Numbered from the stretch's first letter, positions 24,258 through 34,857 are shown. The stretch: 64,000 nucleotides of DNA from Vulcanimicrobiota bacterium (GCA_027452165.1 DAIDGX010000023.1:62001-126000); one strand, 5' to 3'. Notes: generated by a model from the sequence alone, not told the origin. Program-made: numbers and translations.

Positions 24258-25283
24258 ATGGCGAAGACTGACACCAAGGCGAACGCCTTAGATCGTCGCG
24301 GGCTGACCGACGAACAGCTGCGCGCGATCTTCCGTAACATGCTGTTACAGCGGCAACTCGACAACCGCGGCTTCCAACTCAACCGCCAAGGCAAGGTGCC
24401 CTTCGCGCTCGGCTCCGAAGGGCACGAAGCGCTGCAGGCGGGCGCCGCGATGGCCTTCGAACGCGGCAAGGATATCCTCGCGCCGTACTATCGCGATCTC
24501 GGACTAGCGCTCGGTATCGGCCTTACGCCGTACGAGATCATGCTCTCGATCTTCGCGCGCGCGGCCGATCACAACGGTGGACGTCAGTTCCCGAACCACT
24601 ACTCATCGAAGCATGCGGGGTTGATGTCGTTCTCGTCGATTCTGGCTGCGCATATACCGCATGCCGTCGGCGCCGCGTACGCGATGAAGTATCGTGGCGA
24701 GAACGGGCGCGCGGTGCTCGTCACGTGCGGCGACGGTACGACAAGCGAAGGCGAGTGGCACGAGTCGATGAATTTTGCCTCGATTCACAAGCTGCCGCTC
24801 GTGATGCTGGTCGAGAACAACGAATGGGCAATCTCTACGCCGCTCGACAAACAGATGGGGCAGCCCGAGATTTGGAAGCGTGCCGCCGGTTACGGCATGC
24901 CGGGCAAACGCTTCAACGGCTACGATCCCGTTGAGACCTATGCGGTCGTGAAAGAGGCGCTCGATCGCGCGCGCTCGGGAGGAGGCCCATCGCTCGTCGA
25001 AGGCACCTGCTACCGCTTCCTCGCGCACTCGACCGACGACAACGACATGACCTACCGCACGAAAGAACTCGTCGCGGAAGCGCGCAAAAACGATCCGGTT
25101 CCGGCGTTCGAACATCGGTTGATCGAAGCCGGCGTTATGACCGCCGCCGATGTGGACGCCCTACGCAAAGACGTGTTGCGCGAAACCAACGAAGCGACCG
25201 ACAAGGCCGAAGCGATGCCCTACCCGCAAGCGTCGGACCTCTATACGCACCTGTACGAAGGAGCCTGGCAGCCGTGGCAGTGA
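24258..25283 (+). CDS. 2-oxoacid dehydrogenase E1 alpha subunit, copy 2
   Basis: 341 residues with ATG at 24258 (ACAAGGACAAC upstream). Same layout as copy 1 (GFQLNRQGKVPFALGSEGHE, YYRDLGLALGIGLTPYEIML), with the ThDP motif CGDGTTSEGEWHESMNFA having the standard GDG. Its last codons overlap the E1 beta start, so this copy is the one translationally coupled to E1 beta. The two copies probably arose by tandem duplication and may serve different substrates or conditions. Confidence 0.92.
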   Translation: MAKTDTKANALDRRGLTDEQLRAIFRNMLLQRQLDNRGFQLNRQGKVPFALGSEGHEALQAGAAMAFERGKDILAPYYRDLGLALGIGLTPYEIMLSIFARAADHNGGRQFPNHYSSKHAGLMSFSSILAAHIPHAVGAAYAMKYRGENGRAVLVTCGDGTTSEGEWHESMNFASIHKLPLVMLVENNEWAISTPLDKQMGQPEIWKRAAGYGMPGKRFNGYDPVETYAVVKEALDRARSGGGPSLVEGTCYRFLAHSTDDNDMTYRTKELVAEARKNDPVPAFEHRLIEAGVMTAADVDALRKDVLRETNEATDKAEAMPYPQASDLYTHLYEGAWQPWQ

Positions 25284-26275
25284 GCACCGGATCGAAAATT
25301 CTCAACAACGTCGAAGCGGTTCGCGAGACGCTCTATGAAGCGATGAAGAACGACGAGCGCACGGTCATCCTCGGTGAGGACGTCGGCGCGCGCGGCAACG
25401 TCTTTCTCATCACCAAGGACTTCATCAACGAGTTCGGCGAGCAGCGCGTGATCGACACCCCGATCGCCGAGGCATCGATCGTGGGTATCGCGATCGGCAT
25501 GGCGATGGAAGGCTTGCGTCCGATCGCCGAGATCCAGTTTGCCGACTTTATCTATCCGGCGTTCAACCAAATCGTCGGCGAGGCGGCGAAGACGCGCTAT
25601 CGTTCGAACGGCGAATACACGTGTCCGCTCGTCATCCGCACGCCGTACGGCGGCGGCGTGCGCGGCGCGCTCTCGCACTCGGTCTCGATCGAAGCCCTCT
25701 TCTACCACGTCCCGGGCCTCAAGATCGTCGCGCCCGCGTTCCCGGCCGACATCAAGGGCCTGCTCAACGCCGCGATCGACGATCCCGATCCGGTACTCTT
25801 CCTCGAGCATAAGAAAACCTATCGCCTGATCAAAGGCGAGGTGCCCGAAGGTCACTATACGATTCCGATCGGCAAAGCCGACGTAAAAAAGACGGGCAAT
25901 CAGCTTACCGTCGTTTCGTATGGACTCTACGTTCATTGGGCGCTCGACGCCGCGCAGCAGCTCGAAGCCGAAGGGCTCTCGGTCGAGGTGATCGACCTTC
26001 GCTCGATCCGGCCGATGGATCGCACCACGATCCTGCAAAGCGTCGAGAAGACGCGCAAGCTGCTGATCATTCACGAGGACAACAAGTTTGGCGGCATCGG
26101 CGCCGAGATTTCGGCGATGGTCGCGGAGGAAGCGCTCTTCTCCCTCGATGCTCCGATCCGTCGCCTCTGCGCGCCCGACGTTCCGGCGATGGGCTATGCG
26201 GAGCCGCTCGAACACGAATACATGTCGTCGCCCGCCAAGATGGCGCAGGCGATGCGGGAGATGGTGACGTTCTAA
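25274..26275 (+). CDS. 2-oxoacid dehydrogenase E1 beta subunit
   Basis: 333 residues, GTG at 25274 overlapping the E1 alpha stop codon (GTG at 25280 is an alternative). Transketolase pyrimidine domain: VILGEDVGARGNVFLITKDF, IDTPIAEASIVGIAIGMAMEG, IQFADFIYPAFNQIVGEAAK; C-terminal domain with GLSVEVIDLRSIRPMD and LLIIHEDNKFGG. Forms the alpha2beta2 E1 with either neighbouring alpha subunit. Ends immediately before the E2 ATG. Confidence 0.95.
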   Translation: MAVSTGSKILNNVEAVRETLYEAMKNDERTVILGEDVGARGNVFLITKDFINEFGEQRVIDTPIAEASIVGIAIGMAMEGLRPIAEIQFADFIYPAFNQIVGEAAKTRYRSNGEYTCPLVIRTPYGGGVRGALSHSVSIEALFYHVPGLKIVAPAFPADIKGLLNAAIDDPDPVLFLEHKKTYRLIKGEVPEGHYTIPIGKADVKKTGNQLTVVSYGLYVHWALDAAQQLEAEGLSVEVIDLRSIRPMDRTTILQSVEKTRKLLIIHEDNKFGGIGAEISAMVAEEALFSLDAPIRRLCAPDVPAMGYAEPLEHEYMSSPAKMAQAMREMVTF

Positions 26276-27649
26276 ATGGCAACCACGATTACGATGCCGC
26301 AACTCGGCGAGACCGTCACCGAAGGCACGGTCGCGACGTGGCTGAAAAAGGTCGGCGATCCGGTTGAAAAATACGAAGCGTTTCTCGAGGTCTCGACCGA
26401 CAAGGTGAACGCCGAAGTTCCCTCGCCCGTTACCGGCGTTCTCAAAGAAGTGCTCGTCAAAGAGGGCGACACCGTGCCGATCGGCACGGCGATCGCGGTC
26501 ATCGACGAAGTGGGGGCGGCTCAAGCTGAACCCGTCGCGCTTGCGGAACCGGCTTCGCAGGCTCCGCAATCCGCAGCGGCACACGACACGTTCTCACCGG
26601 CCGCGCAGGTGGCGGCAGCGAGCAACGGCGTCTCTGCCAATGGTCATGGCGCACGCGCGCCGATGAGCGAGGCCGGGGCCGAAGACGCGCTACGCAAAGC
26701 TTCGCCCGCGGTGCGCAAGCTCGCGCGCGAGCACCACATCGACATCCGCACGCTGCGCGGCAGCGGCGCGAACGGTCGAGTCACCGCCAATGACGTCCTC
26801 ACCGCCGCGTCGATGGGCCCGGCTGCAGCGGTCGGCCAAGCGATTGCAGCCGGCACGAACTTCGGCGCGACCCCGCCGCCGAGTTTCGCACCGGCGTACG
26901 CACCGCCGAGCGCTCCCGCAGGTAGCGGCACGTCAACGTACGCCGAGCCACAACCGGGCACGGTGATTCCGCTCAATCAAGCGCGACGCATCATCGCCGA
27001 GCGCATGGTGGAATCGAAGCACACCGCGCCGCATGCGTGGTCCATGGTCTCGATCGACGTTACCAACGTGTGGAAGTGGCGCGCGAAGGAGAAGGATCGC
27101 TTCGAACGCGAGACCGGCTACAAGCTCACGCTGCTCCCGTTCTTCATGCGCGCGGTCGTGGAATCGCTTGCGGCCTTCCCCTTGATGAACGCCAAGTTCA
27201 CTGCCGAAGGCATCTACGTCAACAAAGAGGTGAACATCGGCATTGCGATCGGCCTTCCGGCAACGCTCGTGGTTCCGGTGGTCAAGAACGCCGACCAGCT
27301 CTCGATCAAGGGCCTTGCGCTCGCTGCGGGGCAATTGATCGACAAGGCGCGCCGAGGCAAACTTACCGCCGACGACCTGGCAGGCGGAACGTTCACCGTC
27401 AACAACAACGGCGCAAACGGCTCGTGGGCCTCAGCGCCGATCATCAACGGTGGTCAAGCCGGTATCGTTACCATGGAGACCGTCGAGAAGAAACTGCTCG
27501 TGCGTGACGACGATTCGTTCGCGCCCCGCTTCGTGATGAACTCATGCCTCTCGCTCGATCATCGCGTCGTCGATGGTTACAACGCGTCGGGCTTCCTTGC
27601 TGATCTCAAGAAGCGACTCGAATCGATGAGCGCCGGAGGTGCCCTGTAG
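26276..27649 (+). CDS. 2-oxoacid dehydrogenase E2 dihydrolipoyl acyltransferase
   Basis: 457 residues with three parts: N-terminal lipoyl domain (STDKVNAEVPSPVTG, lipoyl-Lys at about residue 43), an Ala/Pro-rich linker, a peripheral subunit-binding domain (SPAVRKLAREHHIDIRTLRG), another linker, then the catalytic domain (SMVSIDVTNVWKW ... FTVNNNGANGSWASAPIING ... LSLDHRVVDGYNASGFL, with catalytic His and Asp). It transfers the acyl group to CoA. The E3 lipoamide dehydrogenase is not in the window. Confidence 0.95.
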   Translation: MATTITMPQLGETVTEGTVATWLKKVGDPVEKYEAFLEVSTDKVNAEVPSPVTGVLKEVLVKEGDTVPIGTAIAVIDEVGAAQAEPVALAEPASQAPQSAAAHDTFSPAAQVAAASNGVSANGHGARAPMSEAGAEDALRKASPAVRKLAREHHIDIRTLRGSGANGRVTANDVLTAASMGPAAAVGQAIAAGTNFGATPPPSFAPAYAPPSAPAGSGTSTYAEPQPGTVIPLNQARRIIAERMVESKHTAPHAWSMVSIDVTNVWKWRAKEKDRFERETGYKLTLLPFFMRAVVESLAAFPLMNAKFTAEGIYVNKEVNIGIAIGLPATLVVPVVKNADQLSIKGLALAAGQLIDKARRGKLTADDLAGGTFTVNNNGANGSWASAPIINGGQAGIVTMETVEKKLLVRDDDSFAPRFVMNSCLSLDHRVVDGYNASGFLADLKKRLESMSAGGAL

Positions 27650-28299
27650 TGGATACGATGCACGCGATCAACGAGCTGCGACGCCTTCCCGCGCCTGCAC
27701 CAAAACCGCTCGGCCTTGCGGTTGACGGGAAAACGCTCTGGATGGCCAGCCGCGAAACCAATCGCATCTACGCGATCGACATCGATACGTGGAACGCAAA
27801 CGACGAAGGCGTTGCCCCTGGGAGCCCGTTCGGCATCGCGGTGATCGGTGACGAACTGCGCATGGTCCTTGGACATGGCGACGACGACGATCGCTACATC
27901 CACCGCTTCATTCCGGGTCACGGATTCAAGAACGACAAGATTGCGTGCCCTGAGTTCACCGGCGCGCATGTTGCCTTCGACGGCGACACGCTCTTCTTGA
28001 GCCAAGCGCACAACAAGCGCATCCTCGCCCTCGATGCACAAGGCAGCGTCGTGCACGCGATCGACCTGCCACGAGTGCCACTCGGCATGGTGATCGCGGA
28101 TCGTTGCTTCTATCTCGTGACGAGCGACGAACAGTTCGAGAACCTGCAACTCACCAAAGTCGATGCGCATAGCGAGACGCCGGCGATCACCGAACTCGCC
28201 TCGATACCGTTCGGCGCGCGCGGGCTCGCCTTCGACGGAACGCGCTTCTGGACGAGTCATCGCGACGCAAACGAGATCATCGCCTTCGAAAAACCGTAA
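27649..28299 (+). CDS. Beta-propeller-like protein of unknown function
   Basis: 216 residues from GTG at 27649, sharing one base with the E2 stop codon. Repeated blades of the kind GLAVDGKTLWMASRETNRIY, IAVIGDELRMVLGH, HVAFDGDTLFLSQAHNKRIL and GLAFDGTRFWTSHRDANEII suggest an NHL/YncE-type beta-propeller with about five short repeats. No signal peptide, so cytoplasmic. Translational coupling to the dehydrogenase genes suggests an accessory role, not otherwise supported. Confidence 0.75.
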   Translation: MDTMHAINELRRLPAPAPKPLGLAVDGKTLWMASRETNRIYAIDIDTWNANDEGVAPGSPFGIAVIGDELRMVLGHGDDDDRYIHRFIPGHGFKNDKIACPEFTGAHVAFDGDTLFLSQAHNKRILALDAQGSVVHAIDLPRVPLGMVIADRCFYLVTSDEQFENLQLTKVDAHSETPAITELASIPFGARGLAFDGTRFWTSHRDANEIIAFEKP

Positions 28300-28321
28300 C
28301 GCCACACCGACGCACCATCAC

Positions 28322-28353
28322 CAGGGAGCCGCATCGAAGGACGCGGCTCCCTG
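28322..28353. terminator. Bidirectional terminator between convergent genes
   Basis: An 11-bp perfect stem (CAGGGAGCCGC and GCGGCTCCCTG, 10-nt loop) lies between the end of the dehydrogenase operon and the end of the SRPBCC gene. On the plus strand it is followed by TTTCGTTTC, giving a moderately good T-run. Confidence 0.75.
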
Positions 28354-28362
28354 TTTCGTTTC

Positions 28363-28809
28363 TCAGGCGACGGAGACAAGCTTGTCGAGAATCGAGTTCC
28401 ATCCCACGGTGTGGCGCTCGCGCGAATCGAGGCTCGCCAAGTGCGCATGCGTGAGTTCGAGATCGGCGCCGGCACCGTTCGGAGTGAATTCGAGCGTCAG
28501 CAACGTCTCGTGCTCTTCGGCCGGATCGTCCTCTTCCCACGTCCACGTCATCGCGATGCGCCGGCCGGGCACGAGCTCGCGAAACTCGCCACGTGTATAG
28601 AAGACATCGCCTTCGGGACGATGCATGCCGATGCGGAATCGTCCGCCGGCGCGAACGTCGTATTCGTACACGCGTGCCTCGACGTCATCGGGGCCGAGGA
28701 AGGTGGCGAGTACATCTGGAGTCGTCCACATTTCGTACAGGCGTGCGGGAGAGGCGGCATACGTGCGGCGCAGATAGAGCGCGGGGACGAGTGTCGTGCT
28801 ATCGCTCAT
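28363..28809 (-). CDS. SRPBCC/AHSA1-domain protein
   Basis: 148 residues from ATG at 28809. RRTYAASPARLYEMWTTPD and the C-terminal GWNSILDKLVSVA are typical of AHSA1-like (START fold) proteins, which bind hydrophobic ligands. It overlaps the ArsR gene stop codon (ATGA). ArsR plus AHSA1 pairs are common, and the regulator usually controls the pair; the ligand is unknown. Confidence 0.88.
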   Translation of the reverse strand: MSDSTTLVPALYLRRTYAASPARLYEMWTTPDVLATFLGPDDVEARVYEYDVRAGGRFRIGMHRPEGDVFYTRGEFRELVPGRRIAMTWTWEEDDPAEEHETLLTLEFTPNGAGADLELTHAHLASLDSRERHTVGWNSILDKLVSVA

Positions 28810-29150
28810 GAGCGTTTCTTCCGTTTCTGCGGTGAGGCGAGCAAAGAGGCGAGGCGATCGAGGGTGGCATTCCAAAAGACGCGCTGCGTATCGATCCACC
28901 CAGCGGCCTCTTGCATGGCGCGCGGATCGAGCGTACAGCGGTGCACGCGTCCCTCGATACTCCGCGCGAGCAATCCCGAGCGTTCGAGTACCTTCACGTG
29001 CTTGGAGATTGCCGGCTGCGTGATATCGAAGTCGGCAGCGATCTCACCGACGCTGAGCGGGCCGCGCGCGAGGCGCTCGACGATACGTCTGCGCGTCGGG
29101 TCGGAGAGGGCGGCAAAGACACGGTCGAGGGATTCAGAGTTATTAACCAT
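28806..29150 (-). CDS. ArsR-family winged-helix regulator
   Basis: 114 residues from ATG at 29150. ALSDPTRRRIVERLARGPL and ADFDITQPAISKHVKVLERS give the winged helix-turn-helix; the metal-binding ELCVCDL motif is absent, so it is of the non-metal type usually paired with SRPBCC proteins. The ATG directly abuts a 16-bp palindrome, with no Shine-Dalgarno sequence, which suggests a leaderless transcript under autoregulation. A longer frame to 29330 crosses the palindrome and is not favoured. Confidence 0.88.
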   Translation of the reverse strand: MVNNSESLDRVFAALSDPTRRRIVERLARGPLSVGEIAADFDITQPAISKHVKVLERSGLLARSIEGRVHRCTLDPRAMQEAAGWIDTQRVFWNATLDRLASLLASPQKRKKRS

Positions 29151-29166
29151 ACGGTTATATAACCGT
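29151..29166. promoter_or_regulatory. Palindrome, candidate ArsR operator
   Basis: ACGGTTATATAACCGT is a perfect 16-bp palindrome immediately upstream of the arsR-like start codon and within the 82-bp gap to the divergent DUF4097 gene. It is A+T-rich against the surrounding sequence, and its position fits an operator covering the promoter of the regulator and perhaps of the efflux genes. Confidence 0.65.
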
Positions 29167-29232
29167 ACAGCTATATATTCACCGCCGTCAAGCCCGTTGA
29201 AACCCGCACGTGACTCGGGGCGTAGATAGGAC

Positions 29233-29901
29233 ATGATCACCTCACGCCCACTGGTCACCGCAGCGATCTTCGCGACCCTCGCTCTCGTGGGGTTAGCCGG
29301 ATGCGGCCTCGGGAGCGAGCGCTTCAGCACGAACGAGCAGCAAACTATCCCCCTGACTCATCCGATCGACCTCTCCATCAGCGAGCCCGCTGGACGCATA
29401 GCGATCGTCGCATGGGATCGTCCGGCGCTTCGCATCGACGCCGAAAAGCGCGCGTCATCGCAAGCCGCTCTCGCGCGCATTCACGTCGCGATCGACCAAC
29501 ATGGCAACGCCGTCTCCGTTGAGACGCGCTACCAAGGGGCCGGTTTCGGCGATGGCGCGGTAGCGTACACGATCCACCTTCCCGCAACGTCGGGCATCGA
29601 CGTCCATACGGCGGCCGGTCAGATCGCGATCACCGGCATGCGCAGCAACGTGCACGCCGATACAGCCGCCGGGCAGGTGACTGTGCGGATGGCCGCCGTG
29701 AGCGGGCCACAGCGTATTGATCTCACCGCGACGACCGGCCAGGTGTCCCTTGCGCTCCCGCGCGATTCGAATGCCACGATCGACGCATCGGCGACGATTG
29801 GTTCGGTGGACAACGCGCTCGGCAGCCGGCTCGGGAACGGCTCCGCGCAGATCCACCTGCGCACGACCACGGGCGAAGTGCGCATAACCCCCGCGATCTA
29901 A
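29233..29901 (+). CDS. DUF4097-type lipoprotein
   Basis: 222 residues. Lipoprotein signal with lipobox LAGC near residue 22. The mature part has the repetitive beta-helix pattern of DUF4097 adhesin-like proteins (GIDVHTAAGQIAITGMRSNV, HADTAAGQVTVRMAAV, LTATTGQVSLALPRD, HLRTTTGEVRITPAI). Role unknown; such proteins often accompany envelope-stress or transport genes. It precedes the MacA-like gene by 63 bp and may be co-transcribed. Confidence 0.82.
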   Translation: MITSRPLVTAAIFATLALVGLAGCGLGSERFSTNEQQTIPLTHPIDLSISEPAGRIAIVAWDRPALRIDAEKRASSQAALARIHVAIDQHGNAVSVETRYQGAGFGDGAVAYTIHLPATSGIDVHTAAGQIAITGMRSNVHADTAAGQVTVRMAAVSGPQRIDLTATTGQVSLALPRDSNATIDASATIGSVDNALGSRLGNGSAQIHLRTTTGEVRITPAI

Positions 29902-29964
29902 CTTCCCGACGCGTTCCCAGCGCCTTCCCGGCAACGAGCGTCGTTTGCGCTACGCTCGGCTAGC

Positions 29965-31266
29965 ATGAAACGCTTGGCGGCTCTCCTTCTCTTGGCTGCG
30001 TGCGCGGGGCACGGCACGACGCTCTCGACCGTTGCGATTACGAGGGGAGCGATCGATCAGACGGTCACTGCCACGGGTACGCTCAACCCGCAAGATACCG
30101 TGCTTGTCGGCACGCAAGTCTCGGGAACGGTCGCCAAAATCTTCGTCGATTACAATAGCGTCGTACACGTTGGCGAGGTGCTCGCAACGATCGACGCCTC
30201 GACGATGCTCGCACAACTCGCCCAAGCACAGGCCGCGTTCGACCAATCGCGATCGACCAGTCTCTCCGCGGCGGAACAAGCGCGCAGCGCGTTACAAAGC
30301 ATCGTCACCGCCCGTGCGGCGATCGATCAGGCGACGAGTGCCTTCGTTCTAGCGAGCAAAACCCGCGCACGCGACGTAGCGTTGCTGCGACGGGGTTTCG
30401 TTGCGCAGAGCACGGTGGATGCCGATACGAATGCCGTCGCCGCGGCCACCGCGCAGCTACGCACCGCGCGCTCGCAAACTGCCGCCGCGCAAGCCAACGC
30501 CTTGGCCGCACGGGCAGCATACGAAGCCAGCCGCAGCAGCGTGAAAGCCGACGCAGCCGCCGTTTCTCAAGCACAGATCACCGTCACTCGCGCGACGATC
30601 GCCTCGCCCGTCGATGGAACCGTAATCGCGCGCAACGTCTCGGTTGGGCAAACCGTTGCGGCCGCGTTGCAGGCACCCACCCTCTTCACCATCGCACGCG
30701 ACCTGCACAAGATGGAGGTGGACATCGCGGTCGGCGAGCCTGACGTCGGCAGCGTACGCACCGGCGAGTCGATCGGATTCACGGTGCTCGCATATCCGGG
30801 TGTCGTGTATCACGGACGCGTCGTGCAGGTCCGCCAAAACCCGACGATCGTGTCGAACGTAACGACCTACGACACCGTTGCCTACGTCGAAAACCCTGAC
30901 GGCCGCCTGCGCCCGGGCATGACCGCGAACGCAAGCATCGTCGTCGCGCACTATCCACAGGCGCTGCTGGTTCCGCTCGAAGCACTGCAGTGGCATCCGA
31001 GCGCCACCGTCATCCGCGGCTACGCCGTCGCGACGCCGTCGGCCGCCCCATCACGCGGCGCGCGACGATCGCAGTGGGGAGCCACCGGCAGTGCCGCCGC
31101 AACCGCGATTGTCCCGGGCGCCTCAGGCACGCTGTGGGTGGAACGCAACCACCGCCTCGCGAGCGTCGCGGTGCGCATCCTCGCGGTAAACGGCTCTACC
31201 GTCGGCGTCTCCGCGACCGCGGGTGCGCTACGGGCGGGCGACCTCGTCGTTACGAGCGACTCGTAG
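29965..31266 (+). CDS. MacA/HlyD-type efflux periplasmic adaptor
   Basis: 433 residues. Short lipoprotein-like signal (RLAALLLLAACAG). Lipoyl-like half-motif GTLNPQDTVLVGTQVSGTV, a long alpha-hairpin rich in Ala and Gln (LAQAQAAFDQSRSTS ... AAAQANALAARAAYEASRSS), the second lipoyl half VSQAQITVTRATIASPVDGT and the beta-barrel domain are in MacA order. Links the inner-membrane ABC transporter to an outer-membrane channel. The outer-membrane partner is not in the window. Confidence 0.9.
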   Translation: MKRLAALLLLAACAGHGTTLSTVAITRGAIDQTVTATGTLNPQDTVLVGTQVSGTVAKIFVDYNSVVHVGEVLATIDASTMLAQLAQAQAAFDQSRSTSLSAAEQARSALQSIVTARAAIDQATSAFVLASKTRARDVALLRRGFVAQSTVDADTNAVAAATAQLRTARSQTAAAQANALAARAAYEASRSSVKADAAAVSQAQITVTRATIASPVDGTVIARNVSVGQTVAAALQAPTLFTIARDLHKMEVDIAVGEPDVGSVRTGESIGFTVLAYPGVVYHGRVVQVRQNPTIVSNVTTYDTVAYVENPDGRLRPGMTANASIVVAHYPQALLVPLEALQWHPSATVIRGYAVATPSAAPSRGARRSQWGATGSAAATAIVPGASGTLWVERNHRLASVAVRILAVNGSTVGVSATAGALRAGDLVVTSDS

Positions 31267-31987
31267 TGGATGCGCCGCCCCTCGTACGGACGCGTGCGCT
31301 CACCAAAATTTTCGCCGCCGGCGAGCAGAGCCTCGTCGCGGTCGATCACGTCGATTTCACCCTTGCGCGCGGCGAGTTCGTCTCGATCATGGGGCCCTCC
31401 GGCTCCGGAAAATCGACCTTCATGAACATCATCGGCTGCCTCGATCGTCCCAGCAGCGGAACGTACGACTTTGACGGCGTCGATGTCTCCCGCATCGATG
31501 CCGATGAGCGGGCCGCGCTACGCCGCACGAAGCTCGGTTTCGTCTTTCAAAGCTACAATCTGCTGCCGCGCACCAACGCCGTCGAGAATGCCGAGATGCC
31601 GATGATCTACGCGGGCGTGCCCTCGCGCGAACGCCGCGCACGCGCGATTTCCGCGTTACTCGATGCGGGCCTCGACGAACGCCACCACGATCGTAGCCCA
31701 AGCGAACTTTCGGGCGGTCAGCAGCAGCGCGTTGCGATCGCGCGAGCCCTGGTCAATCAGCCCGAATTAATCCTCGCCGACGAGCCGACCGGAGCGCTCG
31801 ATACCAAGACCTCGGGCGACATCATGACGCTCTTTCAGAGCCTCAACGCCACAAAAGGCCTTTCGATCCTCATGGTGACTCACGAAGCAAGCGTTGCGCG
31901 ATACTCCAAACGCATCGTTTCGTTTCGCGATGGCCGGATCGTCAGCGACGTACCGGTCGAGCGTTACGTCGATGGAAGCGCGGTCGA

Positions 31988-31991
<4 letters not shown>
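31266..31991 (+). CDS. ABC transporter ATPase (MacB/LolD type)
   Basis: 241 residues from GTG at 31266, sharing one base with the upstream stop codon. Walker A GPSGSGKST, Q-loop FVFQSYNLLPR, signature ELSGGQQQRVAIARAL, Walker B LILADEPTGALDTKTSG and H-loop MVTHEASVA are all present. Energises the FtsX-like permease that follows with a 4-nt overlap. Confidence 0.95.
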
Positions 31992-33214
<1,223 letters not shown>

Positions 33215-33240
33215 CGCTCTTCCGGCACGAACGCGACGGA

Positions 33241-34416
33241 ATGGAGCCACCTCCCTTCGACGCAGATACCGATCTCATCCACGCCGACCGCGATGACGCG
33301 AGCGCCGGCGTCACGCCACCGATCTACCAAACCTCGACCTTTCCGATCGACGATCCAGTCGAGATGGCGCGCGCCGCCGCGACGCCGCTGCATCCGGGTT
33401 TCTACACCCGTCACGGCAATCCGAATCACGAGCAGGTCGAGCGCGTCGTCGCCCGCATCGAAGGCGGCGAGGCCGCCATGGTGAGCGCGTCGGGAATGGG
33501 CGCGATCGCCGCAACCGCGATCGCCCTGACGAAAGCCGGCGATCACGTGCTCGCGCAGACGATGATCTATGCGGGCACGCGGGCGTTACTCACGACGCTG
33601 CTCGCGCGCTTCGGTGTCACCGTCAATTTCGTCGATCAACACGACCCGGCAGCGTTCGCAGCAGCGATGCAGCCGAATACCGCGCTCGTGATGCTCGAGA
33701 CGCCGAGCAATCCGCTACTCGGCATCACCGACCTTCCCGCGGTCTCGGCAATCGCGCATGAGGCGGGTGCGCTTGTCGTGGTAGATTCGACGATCGCAAC
33801 GCCCGTGAACCAACGCCCGCTCGCGCTCGGCGCCGACCTCGTGCTGCACAGCGCAACCAAATATCTCGGCGGTCACTCCGATCTCCTGGCGGGCATTGTC
33901 GTGGGCTCGCGCGCGCTCGTGCACCGCATTTGGGACGCGCACCACCTGCTCGGCGCAACGCTCGGACCGTTCGAGGCATGGCTCTTGCTGCGCGGATTGC
34001 GCACGCTCGCGGTACGCATAGAACGGCACAATGCAAACGCCCAGCGGATCGCCGAGTATCTCGCCGCACATCCGCGCGTGCAGCGCGTCTATTATCCGGG
34101 ATTGCCGCACCATCCGGGCCACGCGATCGCCGCGAAGCAGATGCGCGGTTTCGGCGGTTTGCTGAGCTTCGAAGTCGACGGCACGTTCGATGACGCGCAC
34201 CGCGTGACGCAGCGTCTGCGGCTCGTGCACTCGGCGGTGAGTCTCGGCGGCGTCGAATCGCTCATCGCACAGCCCGCCGCGATGTGGCCCGACGTCAACA
34301 AATCCGAGCGCGCGCGAGAGATGGGCGTGATCCCGTCGTTACTCCGTCTCTCGGTCGGCATCGAACGCGCCGAGGACTTGCTCGACGATCTCGACGCCGC
34401 ATTGGGGTCGCGTTGA
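33241..34416 (+). CDS. Cys/Met-metabolism PLP enzyme (cystathionine gamma-synthase/lyase family)
   Basis: 391 residues. TPPIYQTSTFPIDDP, YTRHGNPNHEQVERVVARIE, MVSASGMGAIAA, VVVDSTIATPVNQRPLALGA and the PLP-lysine motif HSATKYLGGHSDLLAG are diagnostic. Members include cystathionine gamma-synthase, cystathionine lyases, methionine gamma-lyase and O-acetylhomoserine sulfhydrylase; the sequence does not decide among them. Some also act on selenium analogues. Starts 26 bp after the ABC permease. Confidence 0.9.
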   Translation: MEPPPFDADTDLIHADRDDASAGVTPPIYQTSTFPIDDPVEMARAAATPLHPGFYTRHGNPNHEQVERVVARIEGGEAAMVSASGMGAIAATAIALTKAGDHVLAQTMIYAGTRALLTTLLARFGVTVNFVDQHDPAAFAAAMQPNTALVMLETPSNPLLGITDLPAVSAIAHEAGALVVVDSTIATPVNQRPLALGADLVLHSATKYLGGHSDLLAGIVVGSRALVHRIWDAHHLLGATLGPFEAWLLLRGLRTLAVRIERHNANAQRIAEYLAAHPRVQRVYYPGLPHHPGHAIAAKQMRGFGGLLSFEVDGTFDDAHRVTQRLRLVHSAVSLGGVESLIAQPAAMWPDVNKSERAREMGVIPSLLRLSVGIERAEDLLDDLDAALGSR

Positions 34417-34602
34417 AACCTGCCTCTCGCTCCTCGAAGCCTGCGGCGTTTCCGCTAGTCAAGCCCTTCTTCCCCGCACGCTCCTGGGCGACTCCGCATG
34501 TCAGAGCCTCAAGCGGCGTGACAATCGTGATGACGGCTTTCAGTCTGCCGGACATTCTTGCAGCGGCCGGAACCGGCATTGGGCTTGGGCGATAGCCTGG
34601 AT

Positions 34603-34857
34603 ATGAGTTGGGAGGCGTTTAACAGCGCGGTATTTTTCTCGCTTTGGTGGACTGGAATAACCGCTTCGGCGCTATGCGTCGTAGCTGTCCTTCTACGCCG
34701 AAAATACGACGAGTTTTGGCCCAAACTTGGTTACGCGTTGATCGTTTTCATCATATTTTTCGGCCTGCTGGCGAAAGGGCCGGAGTCCGACCACTCCTCA
34801 CTATTTGTCTTCACGATTTTATCTTTGTACTTTGCGGCGCGATCGATGCGAATTTAG
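34603..34857 (+). CDS. Small membrane protein, unknown
   Basis: 84 residues from ATG at 34603, after GGGCGATAGCCTGGAT. Three hydrophobic stretches (AVFFSLWWTGITASALCVVA, LGYALIVFIIFFGLL, SLFVFTILSLYFAA) suggest a small integral membrane protein. No family recognised. Base composition of this gene and the next 90 bp is more A+T-rich than the neighbours, which may indicate acquisition. The 187 bp before it hold no recognisable feature. Confidence 0.55.
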   Translation: MSWEAFNSAVFFSLWWTGITASALCVVAVLLRRKYDEFWPKLGYALIVFIIFFGLLAKGPESDHSSLFVFTILSLYFAARSMRI

